64,000 nucleotides of DNA from Zea mays. Lineage: Eukaryota > Streptophyta > Magnoliopsida > Poales > Poaceae. The translations under genes and the position numbers were made by a program. The stretch lies in contig NC_050105.1 in NCBI RefSeq assembly GCF_902167145.1, positions 142,647,988-142,711,987 of the forward strand, read 5' to 3'. Below the pieces are notes generated by a model, which was not told where the DNA came from, searched no databases, and saw only the letters and a program-made list of their open reading frames with translations. This document shows, piece by piece, positions 44,469 to 55,653 of the stretch (positions within the stretch are counted from its first letter, which is position 1; every line of letters begins with the position of its first letter).

Positions 44469-44786
44469 GGGGCAAACGCCTTTAAACCTGTCGGCGTTTC
44501 GAGACCGGGGGGTCCCTAAGCCGACGAGTGAATGTCGCCGCGTGCCCCAGCCCAGATGGGTCGACGCGAGGCCGAGCGCGAAGGGGGGAAGTGAGGTGGC
44601 CGGAGATGGGCGTGAGAGAGGTGGAAATCCCGCGGCCTTCGTGTTCGTCCCGCGCCCAGGTCGGGTGCGCTTGCAGTAGGGGGTTACAAGCGTCCACGCG
44701 GGAGAGGGAGCGAGCGGCCTCACGCGAGCGCCTGTCTCGTCCTCGTCCCCGCGCGGCCAACCCTCTCTAAGAGGGCCCTGGTCCTT

Positions 44787-44797
44787 CCTTTTATAGG
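44787..44797 (-). promoter_or_regulatory. TATA box of the G4 LTR
   Basis: CCTATAAAAGG on the - strand, a good plant TATA match about 300 bp from the LTR end. Confidence 0.6.
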
Positions 44798-45307
44798 CGT
44801 AAGGAGAGGATCCAGGTGTACAATGGGGGGTATAGCAGAGTGCTACGTGTCTAGCGGAGGAGAGCTAGCGCCCTAAGTACATGCCGTCGTGGCAGCCGGA
44901 GAGATTTTGGCACCCAGCTGGTGTGATGTCGTGGCCGTCGGAGGAGTGCTGGAGCCTGGCGGAGGGACAGCTGTCGGAGCTGTTGAGTCCTTGCTGACGT
45001 CCTCTTGCTTCTGTAAGGGGGCTGAGAGCCGCCGTCATCACAGAGTATGCGGGGCGCCATCATTGCCTATCTGGCGGAGCGAGCCAGATGGGACGCCGGT
45101 CTTGTTCCCCGTGGCCCGAGTCAGCTCGGGGTAGGGTGATGATGGCGCCTCCTATTGACGTGGCTGGTCTGCGCCCTAGGTTGGGCGATGTGGAAGCTCC
45201 TCCGAAGCCGAGGTCGAGTCTGTCTTCCATGGCCGAGGTCGAGTCTGAGCCCCTGGTTCGGGCGAGGCGGAGACCGTCGGTTGAGGCCAGGGCGGAGTCC
45301 AAGCCCT

Positions 45308-45670
45308 GGGGTCGGGCGGAGCGGAGTTCGTCGTCTTCTGGGGCCAGGGCGGAGTCCGAGCCCTGGGGTCGGGCGGAGCGGAGTTCGTCGTCTTCTAGGG
45401 CTGAGCCCAAGTCTGAGCCCTGGGTCGGGTGGAGCGGAGTTCGTCGTCTTCTGGGGCTGAGCCCAAGTCCGAGCCCTGGGTCGGGCGGAGCGGAGTTCGC
45501 CGTCTTCCGGGGCTTAGCCCGAGTCCGAGCCCTAGGTCGGGCGGAGCGGAGTTCGTCGTCTTCCGGGGCTTAGCCCGAGTCCGAGCCCTGGGTCAGGCGG
45601 AGCGGAGTTCACCGTCTTCCGGGGCTTAGCCCGAGTCCGAGCCCTGGGTCGGGCGGAGCGGAGCTTCCTA
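45308..45670 (-). repeat. Tandem repeats of about 57 bp in the G4 LTR
   Basis: Six to seven units sharing GGTCGGGCGGAGCGGAGTTC (+ strand), then CGTCTTC and GAGTCCGAGCCCTG. Unit ends vary slightly. They lie upstream of the TATA box in the element's orientation, the place of an enhancer-like U3 array. Confidence 0.85.
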
Positions 45671-46164
45671 TGGTGCCTGCGGCCGGGCCTGACTGCCTGT
45701 CAGCCTCACTCTGTCAAGTGGCACCGCAGTCGGAGCGGCGCAGGCGACGCTGTCTTTCTGTCAGGCCGGTTAGTGGAGCGGCGAAGTGACGGCGGTCACT
45801 TCGGCTCTGTCGGCTGGGGGGCGCGCGTCAGGATAAAGGTGTCAGGCCACCTTTGCATTAAATGCTCCTGCGATTTGGTCGATCGGTGCGACGATTTGGT
45901 CAGGGTTGCTTCTTAGCGAAGACAGGGCCTCGGGCGAGCCGGAAATATGTTCGCCGCTGGAGGGGGGCCTCGGGTGAGACGGAGATCCTCCAGGGTCGGC
46001 TGCCCTTGTCCGAGGCTAGGCTCGGGCGAGGCGCGATTGAGTCCCTCGAATGGACTGATCCCTGACTTAATCGTACCCATCAGGCCTATGCAGCTTTATG
46101 CTGATGGGGGTTACCAGCTGAGAATTAGGAGCCTTGAGGGTACCCCTAATTATGGTCCCCGACA

Positions 46165-46843
46165 GTAGCCCCCGAGCCTCGAAGGGAGTGTTAGCACTCG
46201 CTTGGAGGCTTTCGTCGCACTTTTTTTTGCAAGGGGACCAGCCTCTCTCGGTTGCGTTTTGTTCCGGTGGGTGCGCGCGAGCGCACCCGCCGGGTGTAGC
46301 CCCCGAGGCCTCGGACGAGTGGTTTGACTCCTCCGAGGTCTTAATGCCTCGCGCAATGCTTCGGCTGGTCTGGTCGTTCCCTCATGCAAGCTGGCCATAG
46401 CCCGGGTGTACGATCGGGTCCCAAGTTCTCGGGCTGGTATGTTGACGCTGTCAACGGTTCGGCCGGAGCCGGGTTTGCGAGAGCAACCCCCGAGCCTCTG
46501 CACAGGGCGAGAGGGCGATCAGGGACAGACTCGACTTTTTTTTCATACGCCCCTGCGTCGCCTTTCCGCAAGGAGGAGGGGGGGAAAGCGCCATGTTGCC
46601 CTCGATGGGCGCCGAACATGGTGTCTCCGGTGAGCTGCAGGCGGGTGATCCGAGTGGACGTCCGTGCCCCATTCGTTAGGGGTCGGCTAGGGGCCCAGAG
46701 GCACGCCCAAAAGTACCTGCGGGTGATCTGCCGGACCCGGTCCCCTGGCGACGGGGTCCGAGGGCTCGATGCCTCCCTCTGATGGGATTCCGTTACAAGA
46801 TCGTTCCCGCTGGTCTCGGAAATGTCCTAGGGTACCTCGGGAG
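46165..46843 (-). other. G4 3' untranslated region, LTR-proximal part
   Basis: About 680 bp between the 3' LTR and C2, without convincing coding sequence. It begins with the polypurine tract (GAGGCTCGGGGGCTAC on -, 46165-46180). Its other half lies right of C2 (55654-56699). Confidence 0.75.
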
Positions 46844-47715
46844 TGAAAGTCGCCTAGAGGGGGGGTGAATAGGCGAAGCCTGTAGATTAAAACTTTATCC
46901 CTAACTAGATCCTTTGATTAGTGGTTAGAACAAGAAATATGATTATCGGAGTATAAGAACTAAGTCCTTTGCTTGTAACCAAAGTTGCTATGAAATAATG
47001 CGGAATTGATAAACAATACAACTACTAGATATATGGATAGTAAAGCAAGAAGGCTTAGATGAGAAGAGCAATAAGTAAAGTTCTTTCTTGCGAAGGGTTG
47101 CTCCACCAAATGAAAATTAAACTTGAAGCAACACCAAAAGATGTTAGCGGAGAATGGCGCAAGAAGACTTAGAGAAGGGAAAGCAAACAAATCACAAGCA
47201 AGAAACACAATGAACACGGGTGATTTGTTTTACCGAGGTTCGGCCCTCGAAGGCCTAGTCCCCGTTGAGGAGTCCACTCAAGGACGGGTCTTTTTCAACC
47301 CTTTCCCTCTCTCCACCGATCACACAAGGATTGGTGAGCTCTTCTTCTTCTCAAGGATCACTCTCGATCCCGCAAGGACCACCACACTCTTTGGTGTCTC
47401 TTGCTAGCTTTTACAAGCCTCCAACACTTTGGAGGAAGTTTGAATGGGAGTCAAAACTCCACGCGCAAATGAACACAAGGATGAAGCACACACTATCTCT
47501 CAATGCATCTAACAAGGCACTAGGGCTAAACTCAATTGAGTAGCTCTCAATTGCTCGCTCTCTCTTTTGTGGCACTTGTGTTGGTTGTAGTGGGCTAGAT
47601 CTTGTGTATAGGATGTATCAATGAATATAGGTGTTTGGGAGGGATTGAGTATGTCAACTAGATGACTTGGAATGTTGCTTGGACTCCCACCCCCTGAAGT
47701 GGCCGGTTGGGGTGG

Positions 47716-47723
47716 TTTTTATA
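47716..47723 (-). promoter_or_regulatory. TATA box of the C2 3' LTR
   Basis: GGCTATAAAAACC on the - strand, repeated at 54879-54886 in the 5' LTR. The palindrome cluster upstream would be the U3 region. Confidence 0.6.
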
Positions 47724-47771
47724 GCCACCATCCAATTTTGTAGCCGTTGGAGAAGCTGCTGGCGATGGGCG

Positions 47772-48269
47772 CACCGGACAGTCCGGTGCACACCGGACAT
47801 GTCCGGTGCGCCAGCCACGTCATCCTATCCGTTGAGATTGGAGCTGGTCGACCGTTGGAGGCTTTGTCCTCATGTGGCACCGGACAGTCCGGTGCAGCAC
47901 CGGACAGTCCGGTGCCCCTCTGACTTCTGCTCTGACACTCTGAATTCAACTGTACACTTTGCAGAGTCGACCGTTGCGCGCAGATGACCGTTGCTCCGCT
48001 GGCACACCGGACAGTCCGGTGTACACCGGACAGTCCGGTGAATTTTAGCGGAGCGACCTCCCACTTTCCCGAAGCTGGCTAGTTCAGAGCCGCTTCACTC
48101 TGGAGCACCGGACACTGTCCGGTGGAGCACCGGACAGTCCGGTGAATTATAGTGGGCTGCGCCTGAGAAACCTGAAGGTGAAGAGTTTGAAGGCAATCCT
48201 CCCTGGTGCACCGGACACGGTCCGGTGGTGCACCGGACACTGTCCGGTGGCACACCGGACAGTCCGGTG
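47772..48269 (-). repeat. Palindromic repeat cluster in the C2 3' LTR
   Basis: Eleven copies of a palindrome with arms CACCGGAC and GTCCGGTG and a 0-3 base centre, many in close pairs. Such LTR palindromes are, as I recall, a described hallmark of cereal Sireviruses; possible protein-binding sites. Confidence 0.9.
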
Positions 48270-48468
48270 TGCCATACCAGGGAGCACTTCGGTTTCTCTT
48301 TGCTCCTTTCTTTTGAACCTTGTATTGTTCTTTTTATTGGTTTTGAGTTGAATCTTTGGCACCTGTAGAACATGTAATCTAGAGCAAACTAATTAGTCCA
48401 ATTGTTTGTGTTGGACATTCAACCACCAAAATCATTTAGGAAAAGGTTTAAAGCCTATTTCCCTTTCA

Positions 48469-51400
48469 ATCTCCCCCTTTTTGGTGATTGATGCCAACAC
48501 AAACCAAAGCAAATATATAAGAGAATAATTGAACTAGTTTGCATAGGATAGGTGCAAAGATTGCTTGGAATTAAACCAATATTCATTTCATAAAATATGC
48601 ATGGATGCTTTTCTTTGTTTTTAACATTTTGGACCATGCTTGCACCTCAAGTTTTGTTTTTGCAAATGTTTTGGAAATTCTTTTTCAAAGTTCTTTTGCA
48701 AATAGTCAAAGGCAAATAAATAAGATTTTGCAAAGTATTTTCAAGATTTGAAATTTTCTCCTCTGTTTCAAATACTTCTCTTTTGACTAAACAAAACTCC
48801 CCCTAAATGAGATCCTCCTCTTAGTGTTCAAGAGGGTTTTGATATATCATTTTGAAATACTACTTTCTCCCCCTTTTGAACACAATAGGAAAACCAATTG
48901 ATAATATTCTTGGAAACACGAAGTTTTTGAAATTGGTGGTGCGGTCCTTTTGCTTTGGGCTCTTACTTTCTCCCCCTTTGGCATGAATCGCCAAAAACGG
49001 AGTCATCAGAGCCCATTCTATAAGTTGTCTCCCCCTTTGGTAAATAATATATGAGTGAAAGATTATACCAATGTGGAGAGATAGTATGGAGTGATGGCGA
49101 AGGGTAGATAATACCAATAGAGTTGAGTGGAAGCCTTGTCTTCGCCGAAGACTCCATTTCCCTTTCAATCTACGACTTAGCATAGTAATATACTTGGAAA
49201 CATATTAGTCGTAGTCATGGTACGGGAATAATAGGATATATGCATTTGTACCAAAATGAAAGAGATATGATCAAGAGATATGTCAATTAAGCATGATCAT
49301 AGTTCTATAGATTTCTCCCCCTAAATATGTGCTTTGAGAGGAATACATATTTTGGCCTTAAATGCCAAGTGCACATAATTAGGTTAATGAGAACAAGTCT
49401 ATATCATAGAGAAAGTGAAGTGCATTGTGTCATAGTATATGTGTGATGCTCAAGACAGTTTCTGCACTTATGAAAGCATGTTGCAAACATTTTAAGCATT
49501 TTCCTTTAAAGATTTCAAAGAGACTTAAGGACCATCCACCTTTGGAACAAAGGTAGCTTATCCTCGTTACAAGGTTAAGCTTTAAGCTCTTTGACAATAG
49601 AACCACTTTATCTAGTTTTAGCAAAGATGAAATAATGCATGAGTGAAATATTAAGAGGTTAAACTAGGTATGAAGCAGGGATAAATGCAAAGGACATGCT
49701 TTCTCTTCCTTTTATACAAGATATGCAAAGAGTGTATATAAGAGGAAGATTTTAGGTACATATGTAAATGATAGGAATAAGTTTTACCCGTTTTGTACCT
49801 TTACTTGTAGACGCTCTCTTCATTGTGCTTTTGTCCTTAGTCTTGTTTGCTTAAGACCTATGCTCAATGACAATGTGTGAAAATATTTTGCACAAGAGAG
49901 AGTTCTTACAACTAGTGATCCTTTTCTAAGTCATGGTTATCATATATTAAGTGGATCACAAATTGTATAAATGAATCATGAATTCTCCTTTTAACTTAGT
50001 GCATATCAAGAGAGGTATCGATTGGAAAGAATATGAGGCACTAAGTGTCATTTGATGTTATTCTATGATCAAACAAACAATGGATGCGATCAAGAGAGTA
50101 ACATATTGGAATAGGAATTAAGCTTAAAATAGGAGAATCCAATAAGCATGCTACTTTAGTAATGAGAGCAACAATCCTTGATAAAAGCAACATTATTTTA
50201 ACAAGATGGATTGATGTGTAGTAGCATACTTCATGAGAAACACTATTCTCATGCAAGAGACTATATGAAATTACTAAGATAAAGCAATAGTCTCAACATA
50301 ATCAAAATATAAGAATGAACTCCCCCTAAAGATATGCATCAAGAAATTGAAAGAATTGATTTTGATGCATTCACCTTTAAAGACACAAAGGGAGACCCAT
50401 TACACACCTTGATCGAGGCTTATAAAATTTGCAATAATCAACTTAAGCCTGGTAATTCCATAATGAAAAGGATTTGGAATGCTTACAACCACACCATCGA
50501 TTGTTGTGAAGACCTTATTGTCCAAGTAGGTGTTATTGTCCTTGATGTTCTTCCTTTTTCATTTGAGTGTCCTCCCTTTGTAGTTGTCTCTTTTTCCTTC
50601 CAAGCTCATTGAAAATACTCAAGAGAGATGTTAATAGCGCAAGGGAGTATATGGTGAAAGATGATTACTTTAGATAATTAACATACATGATTCATCATCC
50701 ACAGGTCACACAGACATGAAGTAAAAACCTTAACATTTGTGCTTATTACTAAAAGGAATATGCACTATTTAACTATTTGATCAAACATAGGATTTTGCTT
50801 CTTCATATTGAATTTTATTAATTATTACTTAAAAGCAAGTCAATATGAGAACATTTATAGCAAAGGTATGAAATAGATTCTAATGGATAAGTGCAATTAT
50901 GAGAATGTGATTGAATGCACATCAAGACAAATTTAGTCCTCCAAAGAATCTATTCTTCAAGAATGATAATTTAGAGAGAATAACCATTGAAGGGAACTAT
51001 ATTAAAGAGATGAGTTCCCATACCTTTGCTTTTACCTTTCTTCCTTTTTGGTGAAGAGTACCCTTTGAGGCTTGTGGCTTTAACCTTGCACTTACTCTCT
51101 TGTAGATTTTCATAAGTAGACTCAAGAGAAATGTTAAAAGCAGCACAAGCACTAGTTTCCCTTTTTGTAATCATTTTGATAAGGAATGAAAAGTGGATTA
51201 CTAAAGCATGGAAACTTTATAATATGAACTAGATTATTCCAATAAGTATGCTAAGTTTTAACTCATAAGACAAGCATGGTTAAATTCTTGATACTATGGG
51301 AATAAATCTAATCCATAACATGGAGAGCGATAAATGAAGAAGAATCATATCCAATTTAAGCAATAAAACATACAACATAAATTATTGGATTGATTTTTCT

Positions 51401-52082
51401 TGACATGATAAATTACGCATCCCCAAAGAGAAATTTATTCCTATAAGTGAGACTACTTAAAATACTTAGATAAAAACATTAGTCTCACTTTTCTAGCTAT
51501 AGAGAGAATTTTCCTTTTATAAGTGTCCTAAGTATTTGAATTCCTTACATGACACTTTATTCTTTTAAGAATATGAAATATCTCTCTATATCTAGAACAA
51601 GGCAATAATAGAATAATTAGTGTAAACCTTGCCAGAGGAAATAGCAACAATTTTAAAGTATGTAGATTGTCATAATATAGAAATGAAGAATATGCAATCT
51701 ACCATATGGGAGGAATTTCTTCAAAGAATGGTGACATAAATTTAAAAATATCTTAAGTGCTTCCTTTTTCTATGTGACTACACAAGACACATGAGAAATG
51801 ATAAGTTAAGACACTTGCACTTAAAAGCATAGATGTTACCATCATTTGACATTCCTTCATGTTGTAGGCCTTGATTTTCCGCACATGATGATTCTTTATT
51901 TCCTACAACATTAATATCTTCCCGAGATGATATGAGTTTTGAATATAATAAATTGAAATAACTTTGGGTCAATCTTGAATATATAGATCATTTGAAGATT
52001 GATAGCTTGAGTTGATAAGAATTGAATTAACTCCCTCAAGCACCCCAAAGCTTCATATCATCTCCTCCTCCTACAAAGCTTG
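48469..52082 (-). other. C2 noncoding region with repeated polypurine tracts
   Basis: 3.6 kb of AT-rich sequence where pol would lie. On the - strand AAAGGGGGAGA-type tracts occur at the LTR border (48469-48482) and at about 48796, 48864, 48967, 49027, 49313 and 50318. Multiple polypurine tracts before the 3' LTR are a known Sirevirus trait. No RT, integrase or protease motifs are visible in any frame. Confidence 0.85.
50334..50612 (+). other. Unrecognised open frame in the C2 noncoding region
   Basis: 92 codons on the strand opposite to gag. The first 62 (EIERIDFDAFTFKDTKGDPLH, then LIEAYKICNNQLKPGN) read like real protein; the rest is hydrophobic and less convincing. GTAG|GTGTTA near 50531 could end an exon. 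It may be a captured host fragment or chance. No family recognised. Confidence 0.3.
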
Positions 52083-53957
52083 TCAAGCACATTTTGGTAC
52101 CCATCGCTTGATGGGTCCGTTAAGGTTAGTAAACAAAGATCTAGGAACCCAAAAGTCCTTTGTGTTAGCGCTTGGTAAACTTGTTACCTTTCTAGCACAA
52201 GTTGCAATTTTGGGTTGCCTAGTTACATGCGAAATGATTGACAAGCTAGAGGTGGGGTTGTTACCAATGGGACAATCCTTGCATTGATGTCCCTTTTTCT
52301 GGCATGTGTAGCATATGCGTTTTTGAAGTCTTGAAGATTTCTTCTTTCCTTGTTTGTTGCCTGCTACATGGTTAGTAAAAACTTTCTTTTCTAACCATAT
52401 GCCTTTTTGTTTTAAATGGGGACAAGATCTAAGCAAGTGTCCCTTCTTGGAGCATTTAAAACAAAGTCTATCATCCTTGTTAATAATCAAGCCATTTTTA
52501 ATGTAGGGACATGACCTAATCAAGTGCCCCTCTTCAAAGCATTCACTACACCTCTTAATGTGAAGTGTGGCTTGATCATTACCTTGGATGTTACCTTTTG
52601 TGGAGGCGTGGTTGAGGCTTTTGGAGGAGGTGTTGAATTTTATCTTTTGTTTCTTCCTCTTGTCAATCCTCAAATCCTTGACATTTTCTTCAAGGGATGT
52701 AGTGCATGCCACGGTTATTCCCGTCTCAAGCTTCTTCACCATGTGATCACGGTTATCTTGAGAAGGTTGGGCAATGCATTTCCCTTTTAGTTGTGTCAAG
52801 CTCTTCTTTAGCCTCTCATTTTCTTCTTTGAGCTTTTGATATGAATCATCATTTGTTCCTGCAAATTCTAGCTCAAAGGAAGATTTGCTTGTCGACAAAC
52901 AACAAGCATTAGCACATGGTAATGTAGTATCAATTTGAATACATGTGCACGAGTGAGGTGGTTGGGATTTTAAGTTTTCTATCACAACCTCATGAGCAAT
53001 GTTTAATATGATATGATCATCCATAATATTTTCATGAGAACATAGAAGCATATCATATTTATCTTGAAAAGCTAGATTTTCAACTTTTAGCTTTTCTACT
53101 TGGTCCTTAAGCAAGGCATTCCTATTTACTAATTGAGCGATACAATGTAAAGCGTTATCATGCTCAGTTGAAACAGTTTCATACCTTTGGACCAAATCAA
53201 CATGAGAGCACTTTAGCTCCTCATGTTCTTTAGTCAACTCGTCAAAGTGTAGCATTTTCATGGAGAGAATATCTTCTAGCCTTTGACGAGCTTCGCTTTG
53301 CTCTCTCGCTCTTTCTAGAAGTTTGAGCATGACCGCCTTATCTTCTTGGCTTAGGCGAGCGTAGAGATGCAAGAAGCTTCTTTCTTCCTCCTCATCCTCA
53401 TTTGTCCTTCCACTATCATTTGCATTAGTCACACAACACATGTGGGAATCGAAATGGGAAGACAAACCTTTTGGAGAGGTGGATTCATCGTTTGGTCTCC
53501 ACCGTTCATTTTCTTCTTCTTCCTTGCAAGGGTTAGTATCACAAATACCAAGGGAGGTAGAAGCACAAAATGAACTATCATGTTTGGACTCATCAAATTT
53601 GCTTCTAATTCTAGTCCAAATATCATGCGCATCATGAATGGATTCGTCATAGTTTGATATGAAGGCATGATAATCTTCTTTGCTGAGAGAATTGCTTAAG
53701 ATGTCAAATGCTAGATAGTTTAAGCGAAAACATCTTTGATCCTTCTCGGAAATAATTTCTTTATTATAACTAGAAGTGAAGATACTCTTGTCTATAATTT
53801 GTTCTAATCGTGGATCTACTGTTCTAAAAGCATTTAGCACACTAGTAGACCATGAATCATAGTTAGAACAATCATCAAATAAAATCTCAAGAGTTACCTC
53901 CTTCCGAGTTGAGTTCTCCTGAGTCTTCTTGTTCTTTTGGGATCGTCTACGAGCCAT
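52083..53957 (-). CDS. gag: C2 gag with three zinc knuckles, intact
   Basis: 624 residues from ATG 53957 (MARRRSQKNKK), a start matching that of C1 in its leader context. An N-terminal copia-type gag core (ILFDDCSNYDSWSTSVLNAF, LSNSLSKEDYHAFIS, AHDIWTRIRSKFDES) is followed by an acidic stretch (EEENERW, EDEEEERS) and a long coiled coil. Three CX2CX4HX4C knuckles follow (CSECFEEGHLIRSC, CFKCSKKGHLLRSC, CYTCQKKGHQCKDC), then a basic tail ending VPKCA. Most Sirevirus gags, including C1, have one knuckle. It would form particles and package RNA. The frame has no stop, consistent with its youth. Confidence 0.88.
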   Translation of the reverse strand: MARRRSQKNKKTQENSTRKEVTLEILFDDCSNYDSWSTSVLNAFRTVDPRLEQIIDKSIFTSSYNKEIISEKDQRCFRLNYLAFDILSNSLSKEDYHAFISNYDESIHDAHDIWTRIRSKFDESKHDSSFCASTSLGICDTNPCKEEEENERWRPNDESTSPKGLSSHFDSHMCCVTNANDSGRTNEDEEEERSFLHLYARLSQEDKAVMLKLLERAREQSEARQRLEDILSMKMLHFDELTKEHEELKCSHVDLVQRYETVSTEHDNALHCIAQLVNRNALLKDQVEKLKVENLAFQDKYDMLLCSHENIMDDHIILNIAHEVVIENLKSQPPHSCTCIQIDTTLPCANACCLSTSKSSFELEFAGTNDDSYQKLKEENERLKKSLTQLKGKCIAQPSQDNRDHMVKKLETGITVACTTSLEENVKDLRIDKRKKQKIKFNTSSKSLNHASTKGNIQGNDQATLHIKRCSECFEEGHLIRSCPYIKNGLIINKDDRLCFKCSKKGHLLRSCPHLKQKGIWLEKKVFTNHVAGNKQGKKKSSRLQKRICYTCQKKGHQCKDCPIGNNPTSSLSIISHVTRQPKIATCARKVTSLPSANTKDFWVPRSLFTNLNGPIKRWVPKCA

Positions 53958-53992
53958 CACTTCGAGTTGTTAGACTCAAGATGAAGTGCCTT

Positions 53993-54004
53993 GCTCCGAT
54001 ACCA
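53993..54004 (-). other. C2 primer-binding site
   Basis: TGGTATCGGAGC on the - strand, two bases from the LTR end at 54007, the same as in C1. Confidence 0.93.
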
Positions 54005-54006
54005 AT

Positions 54007-55653
54007 TGAAAGTCGCCTAGAGGGGGGGTGAATAGGCGAAGCCTGTAGATTAAAACTTTATCCCTAACTAGATCCTTTGATTAGTGGTTAGAACAAGAAA
54101 TATGATTATCGGAGTATAAGAACTAAGTCCTTTGCTTGTAACCAAAGTTGCTATGAAATAATGCGGAATTGATAAACAATACAACTACTAGATATATGGA
54201 TAGTAAAGCAAGAAGGCTTAGATGAGAAGAGCAATAAGTAAAGTTCTTTCTTGCGAAGGGTTGCTCCACCAAATGAAAATTAAACTTGAAGCAACACCAA
54301 AAGATGTTAGCGGAGAATGGCGCAAGAAGACTTAGAGAAGGGAAAGCAAACAAATCACAAGCAAGAAACACAATGAACACGGGTGATTTGTTTTACCGAG
54401 GTTCGGCCCTCGAAGGCCTAGTCCCCGTTGAGGAGTCCACTCAAGGACGGGTCTTTTTCAACCCTTTCCCTCTCTCCACCGATCACACAAGGATTGGTGA
54501 GCTCTTCTTCTTCTCAAGGATCACTCTCGATCCCGCAAGGACCACCACACTCTTTGGTGTCTCTTGCTAGCTTTTACAAGCCTCCAACACTTTGGAGGAA
54601 GTTTGAATGGGAGTCAAAACTCCACGCGCAAATGAACACAAGGATGAAGCACACACTATCTCTCAATGCATCTAACAAGGCACTAGGGCTAAACTCAATT
54701 GAGTAGCTCTCAATTGCTCGCTCTCTCTTTTGTGGCACTTGTGTTGGTTGTAGTGGGCTAGATCTTGTGTATAGGATGTATCAATGAATATAGGTGTTTG
54801 GGAGGGATTGAGTATGTCAACTAGATGACTTGGAATGTTGCTTGGACTCCCACCCCCTGAAGTGGCCGGTTGGGGTGGTTTTTATAGCCACCATCCAATT
54901 TTGTAGCCGTTGGAGAAGCTGCTGGCGATGGGCGCACCGGACAGTCCGGTGCACACCGGACATGTCCGGTGCGCCAGCCACGTCATCCTATCCGTTGAGA
55001 TTGGAGCTGGTCGACCGTTGGAGGCTTTGTCCTCATGTGGCACCGGACAGTCCGGTGCAGCACCGGACAGTCCGGTGCCCCTCTGACTTCTGCTCTGACA
55101 CTCTGAATTCAACTGTACACTTTGCAGAGTCGACCGTTGCGCGCAGATGACCGTTGCTCCGCTGGCACACCGGACAGTCCGGTGTACACCGGACAGTCCG
55201 GTGAATTTTAGCGGAGTGACCTCCCACTTTCCCGAAGCTGGCTAGTTCAGAGCCGCTTCACTCTGGAGCACCGGACACTGTCCGGTGGAGCACCGGACAG
55301 TCCGGTGAATTATAGTGGGCTGCGCCTGAGAAACCTGAAGGTGAAGAGTTTGAAGGCAATCCTCCCTGGTGCACCGGACACGGTCCGGTGGTGCACCGGA
55401 CACGGTCCGGTGGTGCACCGGACACTGTCCGGTGGCACACCGGACAGTCCGGTGCGCCATACCAGGGAGCACTTCGGTTTCTCTTTGCTCCTTTCTTTTG
55501 AACCTTGTATTGTTCTTTTTATTGGTTTTGAGTTGAATCTTTGGCACCTGTAGAACATGTAATCTAGAGCAAACTAATTAGTCCAATTGTTTGTGTTGGA
55601 CATTCAACCACCAAAATCATTTAGGAAAAGGTTTAAAGCCTATTTCCCTTTCA
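54007..55653 (-). repeat. C2 5' LTR
   Basis: 1647 bp, with twelve palindromes between 54935 and 55454, one more than the 3' LTR. TATA box at 54879-54886 (-). Otherwise nearly the same as the 3' LTR. Confidence 0.95.

Larger units (their letters stand above)
30011..44488 (+). mobile_element. G3: Zeon/Cinful-like Tat gypsy element, partial, gag plus antisense gene, no pol
   Basis: A 107-bp LTR remnant, a TTGGCGCCCACC primer-binding site (30118), gag split by E3, a tandem-repeat zone and a long antisense gene are present. No RT, RNase H or integrase occurs between gag and the antisense gene, as in non-autonomous Zeon-type elements. G4 cuts it at 44488; the remainder and the 3' LTR should lie beyond the window. 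The family name is from recall. Confidence 0.75.
44489..46164 (-). repeat. G4 3' LTR
   Basis: 1676 bp. On the - strand it starts TGTCGGGGACCATAATTAGG after the purine-rich CTCGGGGGCTAC and ends CGAAACGCCGACA. The first bases of the other LTR at 63319 are the same. Contains a tandem array (45308-45670) and a TATA box. Confidence 0.88.
46844..48468 (-). repeat. C2 3' LTR
   Basis: 1625 bp, TGAAAGTCGCC to TTTCCCTTTCA on the + strand. Eleven CACCGGAC-GTCCGGTG palindromes lie between 47772 and 48269. A TATA box (47716-47723, TATAAAAA on -) lies 3' of them in element orientation. Confidence 0.95.
46844..55653 (-). mobile_element. C2: very young gag-only Sirevirus-type copia element (8.8 kb)
   Basis: Flanked by duplication GGGAG (46839-46843, 55654-55658). 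LTRs 46844-48468 and 54007-55653 are almost identical, differing by a 22-bp repeat unit and a very few bases. The - strand carries a primer-binding site, gag with three zinc knuckles, 3.6 kb of noncoding sequence and the polypurine tract. Protease, integrase and RT are absent. This fits the gag-carrying non-autonomous class (TR-GAG); enzymes must come from a relative such as an intact C1-type element. Confidence 0.93.

Noticed and set aside
45088..45629. Ser/Arg-rich repeat protein frames
   Set aside because: They translate the 57-bp tandem repeats of the G4 LTR and lie antisense to the element.
47772..48269. Regularly repeated palindromes resembling a CRISPR array
   Set aside because: Spacing is irregular, the genome is eukaryotic, and the array lies in a copia LTR; such palindromes are a Sirevirus LTR feature.
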